58,270 nucleotides of DNA from Plakobranchus ocellatus (Eukaryota; Mollusca; Gastropoda; Plakobranchidae). Made by a program: the position numbers and the translations under genes. Below the pieces are notes generated by a model. That model saw only the letters and a program-made list of their open reading frames with translations. It did no database searches and was not told the DNA's origin. Below, piece by piece: positions 1 to 14,000 of the stretch. Within the stretch, counting starts at the first letter, position 1; each line of letters opens with the position of its first letter. Location of the stretch: positions 470,716 to 528,985 of the forward strand of contig BLXT01001968.1 in the NCBI GenBank assembly GCA_019648995.1, read 5' to 3'.

Positions 1-60
1 CCCTCCCCCCACCTCTCTCTCTCTCTATCTCTTCCTCCCTTCCTCCTTCCACTTTTCTCC
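1..60. repeat. Polypyrimidine tract
   Basis: C/T-only sequence with a short CT run at the window edge, in the intron before the first visible exon. Confidence 0.6.
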
Positions 61-260
61 TTTATTTAGAATGACCCCACCCCTTTTCCCTCTACCTTGA
101 ATCTCCGCCAAAGTTTTTCTCAATTTTTCGAGACATTTTCATTTTACTGACAATTTTGATCTGTTGTTGTTGATTACTTAAATGTGTTCAAATCTGTTCT
201 AAATCATACAACCCTCAACACGAGCCTCCAGTTTAAAACAATCCCTATCATGTTTTGCAG

Positions 261-3156
261 CTCGCTCGCAAGGATGATGCTATCAAACATCTTCAGGATG
301 ATCTCATGGAATCTCAGTCTCAGCACTCGGCTTGCTACAATGAGGTGAGAACCAAACATTAATTTTAAAGAAAGAGTTTTCATGCAACTCTTTTCTATTC
401 CAAAAGAAAAAGAAATTGTGTACTATGAAAGTTGCCAATTTAATGAACATTTCAATCCCTTACATTCTCTCAAAGGCTGTTTTTTTATTAATTGATGTAC
501 ATTATCATCTACATGAATTTGGTTTCTGTAAATTTTGGATATTTTATATTCGCTTCTGTTTATAGCTCGTCAAAATTGAAGAGGAGCTAGAGGTGCTCAA
601 GGGAGAGCACTCTCATCTAAACAAGACAGCACAGGCAAGCAGCATGGAAATTGCCTCCCTTCAGGATCAGCTACATCAGATAGAGCTAGACTTGACAATA
701 ACCCAAGAGAAACATCGCACTTGTCAAAAAGAGGTCTGTGGATTTTTCTTTGAAAAAGCATATTTTGTTATTTCCTCAGATTGAAACTATTCCAATAAGA
801 TCAGTACAGATCAGTATGAATTCCTGGGTCATCTACGTTATATTCTGTGTGCCAGAGCCTAATTTACTTACCTAAACTTTTTGTTGTTTTTTTTTTTTTA
901 TAAAGAAAAATTGTTTACCAGTTATTGGCATTTTTCTCAGGATCTTATAAATTAATGCGTCTCATCTTGCCTCCTTCATCTATTGTTCATATTTCTTGAG
1001 ACTTACTCCAAATGAATCAAGAGTTACATGCAATAAGCTTTGCAATAGTGAGATTCGGATAGAGATATTGTAGTTCTGTGTCAATATAATGAGGCATTGG
1101 CTTTTTGAAGAAAAAAAAGGAGTGAAAGAAGGAAAAAACAGACTTAAATTCTTTTCTCTAAAAATTGTCAATTGTGATATCCTCAGACTCATTTACAAGT
1201 GGTCTTAAGACATTCTTACATTACAGGCATGGGCTATGGCTTATTGTAAATATGCCTTTTTTAAACCAAGCATTCCTGTTTTCTTGTTTGTGTGTTCAGG
1301 TATCGAGCCGAGATCAGGTGATTCTTCGTCTCCAGGCAGACCTTGACACAGCCACCCAGAACTACTCGGGTTCTCTGGAAGAGGTTAGCTTATCCTAGGG
1401 ATTGTAGGCATCAATTATTATTCCTAAGTGTTAGGCTTAAATGTGTAAGGCACCTCATTTATGTCAAAAATAAAGTAGGAATTTTTTTTTGGACTGAAGG
1501 ACTTTTCATTACAGATTTTCTTTCATTAAATGAGGAAAAAAAATATATTCCCTATATTGTCAAAATTATCATTGATTTTTTTTATAATTTTGTTCAGTCA
1601 AGAAATACTTATAAAAAATTCCTTTGTTTTGCTAAAAATGTACCATTAAAACAAAATTGTGAAGACTATCCTAGACCTTTGCTGAATTTCAGCCAGTCAT
1701 TTTGATCGAGTAGTCCACTCCTGATATACATGTAAATTATTCGCCTTTTTATTACTTATTATAAAAGTTTAAGTCAAATTTTTAGCTCTCTGTCAGCAGT
1801 GGATTTCATTTCGACTCAAATTTGCTTAGAAATCAACCAAAACCTGGCAAGTAATTAAAGGCTAAGAAAATAAGCACTCATTCATTGTAATCGTGTAAGT
1901 TATCCTTCCTGTATGTGTGTCACCAGCTTAAGGTTAATGAAAATGAAATGAAGAGGATGTCAACTCGCCTCAAGCAGATGCAGCAAGAGATCCGAGAAGC
2001 CAATGACAGTCTAGATGCCAAGAACGAGCAGGTATGAACAGTTCTAGAATGAAAAACATTGTAGTGATTGCTAAGCAAAGGGTCTTCTAAAACCTCTCTA
2101 CTTGTCCCACTACTGGTGCCCTCGCCTGACAGAGGACCTGAAAGCCTGAGATCACCTTGTTATGGACAGACTAAATGCTCAAAAGAAAGAGAGAATCTCT
2201 CAACTCTGTTACCATTATTGTTTCAGCGCCATGCTTGTCCTACTGTTTTTGTCCACAAAATGTTCATTAGTTCTCATACCAAACTGTGGGTTCAGAGCTC
2301 AGTAGTCTGCCTACAGAAATAGAGGGTTGCTGTTTGAAACCTAGAATTTTTAAGAAAAAGTTGGGGAAGGTTAGTCTTACCTAAGGTAGGGAAGTCAAAG
2401 TCGTGTCCTGTGAGATCTGATAATGAAGTGGAGGCCCCTTGTGCGCATTGAAATTGTTGTAGAATCCTCAACAGATGAATATGAACAGGCTGTACATGGG
2501 AAACTCAAATTATATCACACCAAAATCTTCAAAAATACATTGAGAGATCAATGTACATGTTTATGTGAATACCTCAGTCTCTATACAAGATGGGGAAAAA
2601 CACTCTTACCAACAAGAATTGTAGAATTAATAACAGTCACATGTTGCTGTTCACTGCCTATAAACCAGATGCCCAATTTTTCTCTGTTTTTAAAAACTTT
2701 TTCTACAAGTTGTATTTTGTTTGGATTTTTTTCCTGCTCTTTTAATCCTACAAGCATATTTACTATTCATTGCAAGGATTCAGTGGACTCAAGCATTTGT
2801 AGAAATTTTTCAAATTATGTTAGTTAACACCAACTATCTACAAATAGTTGAAAATAGCCTTGCAATTCCAATGGTGTAATTTGTCATGTTCATTTGCCCA
2901 GACTTCATTTGAAAAAGCTTCTGAAAAGAATGGAATTTACAAGTTCTGAATAGATAAAAGTTCCGGGTATTTGAATTAATCAAACAAATAAACAACAACG
3001 AAAGAAAAACCCATTACGTACTTGGCATATTTTGAAGGCTTTTAACATCCTCATCCTTTTTTTCTGTTTTTTGAAACCATCTGTTGCTCTCAGATTGCAG
3101 AGAATGAGAAGAAGATTCAGCAGTTGCAACACGCTGAGGAGATGGCAGTCCAAGAG
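261..3156 (+). CDS. Coiled-coil gene, exons 1-5
   Basis: Exons of 28, 56, 28, 35 and 21 codons, all phase 0. Exon 1 begins LARKDDAI and exon 2 ends KHRTCQKE. Most of them start with L, V or I and have acidic residue 5, hydrophobic residue 8 and L near residues 11 and 15, the layout of four heptads. Exons 4 and 5 (35 + 21) add to 56, as if an intron had entered a double-length unit. Introns are short to medium (221, 566, 543 and 1,062 bp) and A/T-rich. I see nothing else in them. Confidence 0.85.
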
Positions 3157-6100
3157 GTAAGATTGTACTCTCGACTCGGCACTGGTGGGGTTATCCCCTC
3201 CTTGTTATCCCCTTCTGGTTAGGATAAGTATGCCAGATGAGGCAATTTAGTCCCTTGATATCATCTTTTTGAAAATTATCTTTTAGCTCTGGAAATGCCT
3301 TTCTTTGAATAGATTTCATCCTTCGTGGTGACTGTTGTTTGTCATTGAAAATCAAGCAATTCACACATGTGGGTTTTTGAGTAGGAAAAGGTTGTAAGTA
3401 AAATCCTGAGCTTTCTTAGATTTTGAAAATGAGACTTTATTATTGAAAACGATTCATAATATTTGAAAAAATTATTTGAACATTTTACTCCAGTTGCTTT
3501 CAATTGTTTCAAAAACCTTTACTCTCCAATTCAGTATTATAAAGGGAGTTTTGTTTTTACCTCCATTGGATTTTTTTAATGCTCTATTGGTTTCTATGTC
3601 AATATAAATGTAAATGGATAAAATGTTGTGTTTAGTTACACACTAATACATCCCCACTCCCTCTCCTAACCTTTACAATGCTCAGCCTGGACCATCAAGC
3701 CTAACACACAACCAGTGGAGATAGTATCAGGCTCAGAATAGCCTTTCACATGACTTATCTTGTTGCCTGAAAAATCTTTGGCCTTTACTATGAACTTGTT
3801 ACTGCAGCTTTTCTATTGGTGCCTTGCAGCAATTTTTGCCTCATTGTTCATCACAGCCAAAGCATATTTAACGTTCTAACATTCATACATTCATGTGCTG
3901 TTCCTTGAACCAATAAAAATATAAAGGCTTAACTTTCTTTTGTTTGCCTTTTATATTTATCTGTCAAAAGTATTTTGATCATGATTTTTTTTCTTCACTG
4001 CTAAAAACATTATTCCATGAAAAGTCCAAATTTAATTTTCTGTTTTTAAATCCTCAAATTTTTTCCTAAATATATAGAAGTGTCATAGCTTTCATTATGA
4101 GTTGCTTATCATTTCTGAAGATCAAAAGTGTCTTCCAAAAAGTTTTATGCTCTTTGAGTGTTTACAATATCTTTGTTGTGTTCTAGAAGTATTTTTTAAA
4201 GTCTCACTGTTGGAAACATTTCAAAAATTAATTTAAAAGCTTATTTCATTCCTATATTCATGAGACTCTTTTGAAATGAATCTAAATGAGAATATTTCAA
4301 ATCAATCAAGCACAATATTGTCGTGGTCAAATTATGTTTCTTTGCTGTAGAAAGCGGCAAATTGGACTGCATAAAATGAAAAAGTTGTAGCAAAGTGTTG
4401 TGAAATCATAAGAGGATTTTAGATCAGCTAGATTCAAATTCTTTATTAACAAATAATATTACAATTTGAGTGCAAGTATTAGAGGCAGGCCAGATCTATT
4501 GAAAACAAAACAACCAACAAACAAATTTTAGAGAAAAAATAAAAGAGAAGAAGGAAACAGTCATCAAATTGTTATAAAATACAATCGTATTTATCTCTCG
4601 AGATGGTGAAAAGAGTCACATAGTTTTAGTCTTTTTATCGTCATTTTTCACATACAGACAGTATTTTTTTTAAAATTACTTCTCCATACAGAAGATGAAT
4701 TTTTGGTTAGCAAAATCCCCATACAATCTAAGGAATTTTTAAATCATAGGTTTAAATCCTAAACAGCCATTTCACCTGTTTGGGACCAAATAGTCTCAGA
4801 TTGCAGAGTAGGGAAAGGGCCATTGACAGAAGGAAAAATCTCTTCATATAAACTTGCATGAAGAAAACACATGCAATGCTAATTTGGATTTAACAAAAAG
4901 TGTCAACTCAGGATCAAATCAGTTGATTGCAATCATAGTTGTAAGAAAAAATATGCAGAGCATTGTATTCGCAAAGCAAAAAACCCAACTAAACTTGAGT
5001 CGAGTTACTATCTCCAATGGTTACAGTGTGAGTCAGGTAAAGTGAATTTCTTTCTTTCTCAACTTGTGGGAATGATCTTGTCTTTCATGTTGATCTGCCA
5101 TGTGGGGAACAAGTTGTCTCCGTGCTCTCATGTCTTTGATGTCAACCTGTGCATGCGGTATAGAGCAAAATGCCTACTTCAAACCAAACAAAAATAGAAA
5201 TGGTTTGAAAGAGATGTTTATGAAAAATGTTGGATGGTTTCATTCCTCTGGCATGTCTTGTTTTTCATTTGGAAAACAATAAAATAAGTGTATAAAGTTA
5301 ACTGTCGGCTACAGAAGCAGTCGGCATCTTCAAACGGCATCTGAATGACAATAGATAGTGAAGTACCGAATTGCCAGCAAACCTTGTCGTGGGCAGATCA
5401 AAGAGTTCAGTTGATATCTAACCCAGGCTTACTTTTTTTCTACAGTTTTTTAAAAATCAGTTGCAAATTGATTTATCGTAACTTTAGTTCTAAAACAGTG
5501 AGTGGGCAGTTTTTTTTTAGAGTAAAATGCATTTTTTCTATTGTGCAAATCAGCTACAATTTCTCCCCTCTATAGTAGAAAACATGTCTTAACATCAGTG
5601 CTTTGAGTCTTTATGTTGTTTGTAGTTGTGAAATTGGAAGTTGTGGATATCAAGTATCTAAATGGTTCGAGCAAGATTTAAACTGCAAGTGAACACTTTT
5701 GATTGGATGTTTCTAAAACTGTTTGATTTTGCATGTGGATAATATGAAAATGCCATGTTGCTAAAAAGATTTTGTTCATGGATGCTTTTTTCAGCGGCTA
5801 AATTGAAACACTCAAAAAAAAAAAAAAAAAAATTGTGCGCAACTTGGTGGTGGTGTTTTCTGATCCCTTCCTTTTTGTTGCTAATGTTATTCTTTATTGT
5901 TGTGATTTGTTTGTCTCATTCCAAGATGCATATTATTCTCTCCTGAACCTTTTTCTTTTATTTTGGAACACAGAATTTAAAGCATATTTGAGCGGTTTTT
6001 TAAGGAGTCTCATTTTTTTTTTTCACTTTGCATGTCAATGCTTAAATTTGTCTTTTATTTTTATAACTTTTTTTTCACAGCTAATTCTCTCCTTTTTTTT

Positions 6101-7535
6101 TTTTGCCTTCTGTGTCTGAAGATGCATCACATAGCTGAATATCCTTTTCTTTTTGAAAATAAACCTGTTTTGTTCAAATTTTATGTCAGCTGAAAACATC
6201 TGATTTTTTACCCATGTCCCATCGCTTCACTATGGTGATATAACAGTAAGTAGAAAAGATATAAAATCTGAAAAGTCCTTTAGTCCTTGATGAATGTTTT
6301 TTAAAGCAACATGAAGGCAGAGATCCTTTGCAAGTGTATTGCTTTTTTAAGAGACAATCCGTGGCAGTTGAGATTTCTTAATGAATCTATTATGTTTATT
6401 TGTAGTTTCACTTAAGCACAGGCAGTTTGTTGTTGTCTGCTTTCAACAGTGACATATATTTGTCTGCAGCCTTGTCACTTGCCACTAGTCTCACACCTTG
6501 TCTCTCACCTGTCATTGTTTCTTGTAGCTGTCGAATTCATCAGCATTGATGCCCTACAGTAAAAACTTTTGTTTCTAAATCTTTATGCAAATGCTTTAGA
6601 TTTAGAGAATAAGAAATTCAGGTGCAGAGCTGAAAATGATAATACTAAATGATTACTGTGCTTGGTTTGATTTCTCTATATATACTCTTTTAAAATAAAA
6701 ATGACAAGCTATATTTTGCCGGGCAATTAGATGAATTAAAAAAAAAACCAGCGAATTAATGTTTTTGTAAAGTGTTTTGTGACCTTTAAAAAGCCATCAG
6801 GGCAAAGTGTCAATATTTTCATAAGTTGAAATGTCTTTTCCACCCCAACATCAAAGTGACATTTAAGAGAGAAAGAAAAAACGAAACAAAATGAGAGGTC
6901 TTCTTTCATAGAATGTAGTGTTGTTGTACCAGGTTTTTTATCCAAAGCAACAATCAAATTTTTCCATAAGTTGGTGTCTCCTAAAGTGAGCATCTGACTT
7001 GTTCAGAGATAAACAAAATTACAAAATGGAATAACTTGTAAGATAAACAAAAGTGAATAACTTGTGAGATAAACAAAATGGAATAACTTGTAAGATAAAC
7101 AAAAGTGAATAACTTGTGAGATAAACAAAATGAAATAACTTGTGAGATAAACAAAAGTGAATAACTTGTGAGATAAACAAAAGTGAATATCTTGTGAGAT
7201 AAACAAAAGTGAATAACTTGTAAGATAAACAAAAGTGAATAACTTGTGAGATAAACAAAATGGAATAACTTGTGAGATAAACAAAAGTGAATAACTTGTA
7301 AGATAAACAAAATGGAATAACTTGTGAGGTAAACAGCATCCTTATTGGGTTTTCTGTTAGTTTTTTTTTTTTGTTTTTTTTTAATTTACTTTGCCAAATT
7401 TTTCTCACATATTTAAATGAAAAAAAAAAAAACAAAACAAAATTTGCATCCAAAGTTTTATAACGTCTGTTACTGTCTCTTTAGTCTCTCTCTCTCTATC
7501 TGTCTCTCTGTCTCTCTATCTCTCTATCTATCAAT

Positions 7536-7584
<49 letters not shown>

Positions 7585-7979
7585 GATCTATCGATCTATC
7601 TACCTGTATTTGTCTTTTCCTCATTATTTCCATGACCATCATCGTGATTTATCTCCCATCTCCCCAGTCCCGAAACCACCTGCACACAATAGATCAGATG
7701 AAGTCAGACCTGAAGGCTGCACAAGCCAGCGCGTCTGCTGACCTGAGCCGGGTGCAGGAAGACCTGGCAAACACCTCACATGATCTTGAAGAAACACAGG
7801 CAGAGTTAGCAGAAGTGAAGAGGTTGTCTGCTGAGCTTAAGATCACAGTGGCTGGCCTGAACGATGACCTGGCTCGATACAGGAACCTGCAAGAGGAGAG
7901 TACAAATGATGTAAGTTTGGTTGGAATGATCTTCCTTTGCAGTTAAGAATGATGAAAACAGAAGTTTTATCAGCCACCC

Positions 7980-8047
<68 letters not shown>

Positions 8048-11000
8048 CTCAATCCCTTTTTCTGCCTGTCAAATTGTCCTTTGCTATGGCTCTCTGACAT
8101 CCTCTCTCTCTCTGTGCTCACCTTTCTGCCTGTCTGTTTGTCTCTATCTCTCTTGGTTTCTTCCCCCCTCTCTCTCTCTCTCTCTCTTCTTCCCCTGTAC
8201 TTCCTCACCCTTCTCTTTCTTGCTGTCTGTTCCTCCCTCATTTCTGTCTTTATTTTGTAGTTCTTTCTCACCCTCCCTCCCTCCTTAAAATAAAACAATT
8301 TTTTACATTTTATGAAATGAGCAATAAATATTTTGCACCATCCCTCGGATATTTTTCCCTCCCTCTTTCCTCCCATCCATGCCCAACACTCAGATCCGTC
8401 GTCAGAATGAGCAGCTGAAGGAACAGGAGGCTGTGTTAGCTCACACTCGCCAGCAGCTTTCTCAGACCGGAGGTCAACTTGAGGAGTCACGCCGCGAGGT
8501 GCAGGTGTTGGAGCAGGCAGTCCAGGCTTACAAGCACAAGTGTGGCCAGGCAGCCACACAAATGGGCCACCTGGAGGAGACAGTGGCCACACTGCAAGAC
8601 AAACTGGCAAAGAGCCGTAGCAGGGTCAGTAAAGCAACTCTGCCATTTAAACAAAGTTTTTGAAAAAATGTTTAAAAATGAAAGAACTTGCAGTCCCACT
8701 AAATATCGCCTTACAACTTATAAGAATATATAATTCATGGTGAATTCAAAGGCTTAGTATTTTTCTCTGTCTTTTCAAATAAGAAAGGGAAATCTAAAGT
8801 GACACTGTAGGCAAGTTTGAATACATAGATTTGAAGTTCTTCGTAAAAAGACATGGATCCTGGTTAGTGCAAACTGGTTGGGAATAGAATTTATATTTGA
8901 ATTATCATCATCAGCTCTACACAATAAACAACAAAATTTGCTTTGACAATCTATCAAAAAGTTTTATTTCTAGGATTTGAATGAAACAAATTCCGTTTTG
9001 TATGCAGAATCAGGCAATAAAAATGGATTAATTATCTTTTGCTTGCCTTTCATCTTTGTCTGTTAAAAGTGCTTCATACTTCAATTTTTTTTTTCATAAC
9101 TGCTAAAAAAAAATATTGTTCAATGAATGATCCAACTTTGCTTCCGTGTTAGTCTAAATTAATAGAGAAAGGCTAGATATAACCGTTTACTTTCTTTGTT
9201 ATGCTGAGTGAAAGAGATCTCTTATGATTTTTTTTGTGGCTTAGAATTTGAAATAAAAGCTCTGATGGTAAAATGTTGGCCAGATATCATCTACATTGCC
9301 TTTGCAACATCCCAGATTAACTTAAATGGGTGTTTGTGTTCCTCCATGTGTGTAACCACCAGGAGCTGGATCAGGAGTCGAGCATAGAGCAGCTTAGGTC
9401 CGAGCTGGAGGGCCTTGACCGTGCTTACAGCGACAGCAAGGAGCAGGTGGCTAGGTGTGAGGACATGGTGTCCCAGCTCACGCAGGAGCTTGAGGCCGGT
9501 CAGACGGAGCTGTCCACCACTTTGGCACGGGTCAGCGAGCTGGAGGACACGAGCAGGCAGCTAAAGGAAAGGGTGAAGGAGGTTCAGCAGGAGGTGAGGC
9601 CCACAGCTAGTGGGACATTTGGGGGGATGGGAGGTGCGGGGGCTGGTGCAAGGAGTGGACAAAGGGCTTCTCTTGATAAGCTCATCAAATATCAAATACT
9701 TTGTTGAAGTGTGCAAATCATAACAGCTGTATTTAAAGAGAAGATATTCATTGTTATAAACGTTTGTATCAATGGAGATATATAATACTGCATAAATTTG
9801 ATCATATGATTATTTTACACACACACCACACACATGCACGCACACACACGCACATTATTAACAAGCGGTTCAGGTGTTTATATGAAGAGTTTGGTTAAAA
9901 CAGAAATGCAAAACCCGAATTTGACAAAGAGGAAAAAAAAACATCAATTTTTATAACACTGAAAATTTAAAGGATAAATCAAAATAATGGAAATGAACAA
10001 TGTCTACAAGAAAACATTGGGTAATGGTTTGTTTGTGGCAGTGGATTATTTGTATCAGAAAAGGAAATATGAAAAAGATAAATCTTGAAGTTCTAATGTG
10101 AGTATTTGGCAAGTTACAGATGGGGAAAAATGGTTCAAAAAAAAGGTCAATTAGACGGAAAGTACTGTGATAATATAAGATAAGGACTGCAATCGATGAA
10201 TTAAATTCCCATAATATACTTTACAACTTTTTTTTGTGAGAGATATTCGTCCTAAAGCAAATAGTGTGATATAAATAGTTCCCTAGTTTTATGTTCCCTC
10301 AGTCTTTTTGTTTTAGTCTGAGACAAAAAACCTTTATAAGTATATTGCACTAAACAAAGAGGGGTTGGTTTAAAAGAATTAATTTTGGCATGAATTGTGC
10401 TTTATGCTTTAAATTTGATGTTTCAAAGTACATATTTGTACAGTTTTGTGTCTATTTTTTTGTGCGATTGTTGGTTTTGTTTTTGCTAATTTTTTCTCAA
10501 CAAGGTAGCATTAAAATTGAATAGCTCTGTGAATAATTATAAATGATTCCTTCCTTCATGTCCACAGTCCAAGAGGAATGATGAGAAGGCTCAGGATTTT
10601 GAGAGCAAACTTCTGAACTATCAGACTGATCATACTCATTCTAATGAAGAAGTAAGTTTTCAAACTTGTGCCATGGAAATAAAGCGAAAAAAGTCTATGT
10701 GTAACTTTTTCTATTATAACTGCCCCCTGTTGTAGCAAATGTTGGACATCTTTGAGCAAAGATTGTTATCACCTTTTTGTTGAGAATTTTTATCCATTAA
10801 AAATCAAATATGTTTTTCGACATATTTTTGTATTTAAAACTAATTCCGCTGATGAAGTAAGCTTTAAAACCTCTGCTTTGGAAATAAAGAGAAGACATTG
10901 TAGCAGCAATTAAAAAATATATATATTTTAGCAATTAATGCTTACCAACTTTGAGCGAAAATTGTAATCACCATCTTGTGATTATTTATATTTAGTATAG

Positions 11001-14000
11001 GTAAAAAAAGTTTTTTGAAAAGTCCTTTTATTTGAAAATGGAAGAAAAGATCTGTGATGGTTTTATCAATAGATATTTTTTTCATTACTTTAATCATGAT
11101 TTTCTATCTTTTTATGCATTCCAAAACCACCTTCTCCTCTCCCTATTTGCCTGTCTACATTAACCCCTTCTGCTCTCCCTATTTGCCTGTCTACATTAAC
11201 CCCCTTTTCTCTGGATTTAGTTCATGGCTCAGCAAGACCAGGTGTCCAACTTACAATATCAGCTAGAGGAGACTCGTGTCCAGCTGGAGAATGGGCAGCG
11301 AGAGTATGAGCAGGTCAGCTCAGAGCTCAGCCTGGCTCAGGCAGATCTGGACCAGACACGGCAGGATAAATCCACTGCTTTTGCTGAGGTCAGTGCCATA
11401 AGGGTTAAGGAAAAATGAAAAAAAATAAAAAAAGAGGGAAGTCATATTTATAGGAGTGAAAATTCTTAGAGCGTATTAAGTTGCCATTGTTGGTTTTTAG
11501 GGTTTTGTTTTCAGTAGTTTTGGATGGGTAGTTCTTTTATTCATGGATGCTAAGTTTCACGCTGCTTCAAAAATGCTATCTCTTTTTTTGTATTTTGCGA
11601 AGGCCCTAAGCCGTCAATGGCTTTATTTGGCTTTGAATGCCTGGTTAGCCTTGAGTCTGAGTCAAAAAGCGATAATTCTACAGAGATAGTTGTGATCACT
11701 GAATGCCTGGTTAGCCTTGAGTCTGAGTCAAAGAGAGATAATTCTACAGAGATAGTTGTGATGAGGTCAGGAGAAATTGAAGCTGTCTTTTTTCATGTCT
11801 GTTAGGTTCCTCTCCATGTTTGAATTGAAACCTTTATATGCTACCTTGATAAAAGTATGTCTCATTTTCAAACATTATTAAAAGGAGGTGGGCTAAAGGA
11901 AAGGACTTGAGGGATAAAAGCTTCCACAGGGCACCTGATTATAGATATGAGTGCTGGTGTCTAATAGACGCACATGAAGAAGACTTCTTTTTTCTCCCTC
12001 TGTAACTCTCAGCATGTTTATTCCATATTTAGATAACTTAAAACTTTGAGTTAAAGGATATTGTAAATATCTGAAGGTCATTGTGAGTCAGTAATANNNN
12101 NNNNNNNNNNNNNNNNNNNNNNNNNNNNNNNNNNNNNNNNNNNNNNNNNNNNNNNNNNNNNNNNNNNNNNNNNNNNNNNNNNNNNNNNNNNNNNNNNNNN
12201 NNNNNNNNNNNNNNNNNNNNNNNNNNNNNNNNNNNNNNNNNNNNNNNNNNNNNNNNNNNNNNNNNNNNNNNNNNNNNNNNNNNNNNNNNNNNNNNNNNNN
12301 NNNNNNNNNNNNNNNNNNNNNNNGAAGCTATTTTTTTTCATGTCTGTTTGGTTCCTCTCCATGTTTGAATTGAAACCTTTATATGCTACCTTGATAAAAA
12401 TATGTCTCATTTTCAAACATTATTAAAAGGAGGTGGGCTAAAGGAAAGGACTTGAGGGATATAAGCTTCCACAGGGCACCTGATTATAGATATGAGTGCT
12501 GGTGTCTAATAGACGCACATGAAGAAGACTTTTTTTTTTCTCCCTCTGTAACTCTCAGCATGTTTATTCCATATTTAGATAACTTAAAACTTTGAGTTAA
12601 AGGATATTGTAAATATCTGAAGGTCATTGTGAGTCAGTAATAGTAAAACTGAGATCTTTATATATTTATTCAATATCTTAAGGTCATTGTGAGTCAGTAA
12701 TAGTAAAACTGAGATCTTTATATATTTATTCAATATCAGATTGATAAGCTTGAGCAGACGATACAACAGCTGCAGCTGAACCTGGCGTCTGCTCACCAGC
12801 GGCACAAGAGTGAAGCATGTCGGCTGGAGGAGCAAGCCACATCACTGCAGCGTCAGCTCGAGCAGACGCAGAGCTCGCTTCATGACTCTCAGTGCCAGGT
12901 GAATGACAGAGACGAGCAGATTAAACGTGGCGAGGCTGAGATTGCCAGCTGTCGAGATGACATTCGAGCCAAGGTCGACCAGGTCAGTGAAAGTGTTTTC
13001 TATAAAAGGAAGCAAACACCATAAAAGGTGACAAAGAGGAGAAGAAGCACTGGTGGTTCACACCTGCAACATGATTTTCCAACTGTTTTTATTACAGCCA
13101 GTCTTGAGTATCAGTGAGGTTAAAAGATTGCATATCTCCATGATTGTGTGAAGACTAACTGTCTCACTCCCTGTTTAATAGCTTTTTTAAAAAATTGAAA
13201 AAACTAGGTTAATCTTGCCCTTGGCAAACACTTACTTTGCCAATACTTCCTGTGCATGCCTATCTTAAAATCAGTCTGTAAGTTTGGAAAAAATGTAACG
13301 TAAACAGAAGAGAAATATCCTTATTATATTTTTTTGATCAATGAACTTTGTTCATGGCGCAGATTGAACAACTGGAGCGAGGCAGCCACGACCTGAAGAT
13401 TGAGATGAATCAGGTCATTTCTCAGAACAAGAAGCTCGAAGATACAGTAGGTTCAGATTTTTTTTTTTTATTAATTTTCATTTTTGCAATTTATATGAAA
13501 TTCACAAGAATTATGAAAAGTTACATTACCATTGTATTCATACATGTTTGTTTTGTTGAGATTTTTTTTGCAATTTATATGAAATTCACAAGAATTATGA
13601 AAAGTTACATTACCATTGTATTCATACATGTTTGTTTTGTTGAGATTTTTTTTTTCAAAAATTGTTTATCATTTCAATTGCCAGTGATTATTGAACTGCT
13701 GTTTGTTTCAGATTGATGGACTCAATAACGACGTGGATACCCTTAAGAAGGATCTGACAGAGGCACGCACACAGTACAAAGATTGTGCACAAGAGGTTGG
13801 GATTTTCTTTTCTCTTCACATTTTGCTCTCTGTTTAACAAAATCACTGAATTTTTTATTCCCCCCCACCCCTCCAAAAAAAATTTTTTTTTGGAGTGCAA
13901 GGATCTGAAATTATTTCCTGAGGCTGGTCTGGATAAGTTTTGAGGTGCAGTTATAACATTTTGAATCACTGATGCAGCCAGAAACTGCTTTATGAGCTTC

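Larger units (their letters stand above)
3157..7667 (+). other. Large intron 5
   Basis: A 4.5-kb intron without a supported exon. It is A/T-rich with many T runs. Its 3' end holds a 26-bp minisatellite (about 7017-7335) and CT/TATC microsatellites that merge into the polypyrimidine tract before exon 6. Short open frames near 4854, 5100, 5345 and 5835 have low-complexity or stop-bounded products and no convincing splice context. Confidence 0.6.

Noticed and set aside
5345-6119. Several short + frames in intron 5
   Set aside because: F- and L-rich products of T-rich sequence; no splice sites that keep the frame of exons 5 and 6.
6981-7453. Three overlapping reverse open frames of 93-144 codons
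   Set aside because: They are translations of the 26-bp minisatellite in its three frames.
7632-7946. Methionine start just upstream of exon 6 as a separate small gene
   Set aside because: The ATG lies in the polypyrimidine region before a good acceptor (7667), and the reading frame is that of the long gene.
8044-8610. 188-codon open frame on the - strand
   Set aside because: It is antisense to exon 7 and runs into the CT repeat; composition (RERERERG-type text) comes from the repeat, and the + strand exon has proper splice sites and frame.
11617-11805. Frame with a repeated 22-residue segment (ECLVSLESESK...)
   Set aside because: The unit is open only because its length is a multiple of three; there is no acceptor or donor around it and it ends in a stop.
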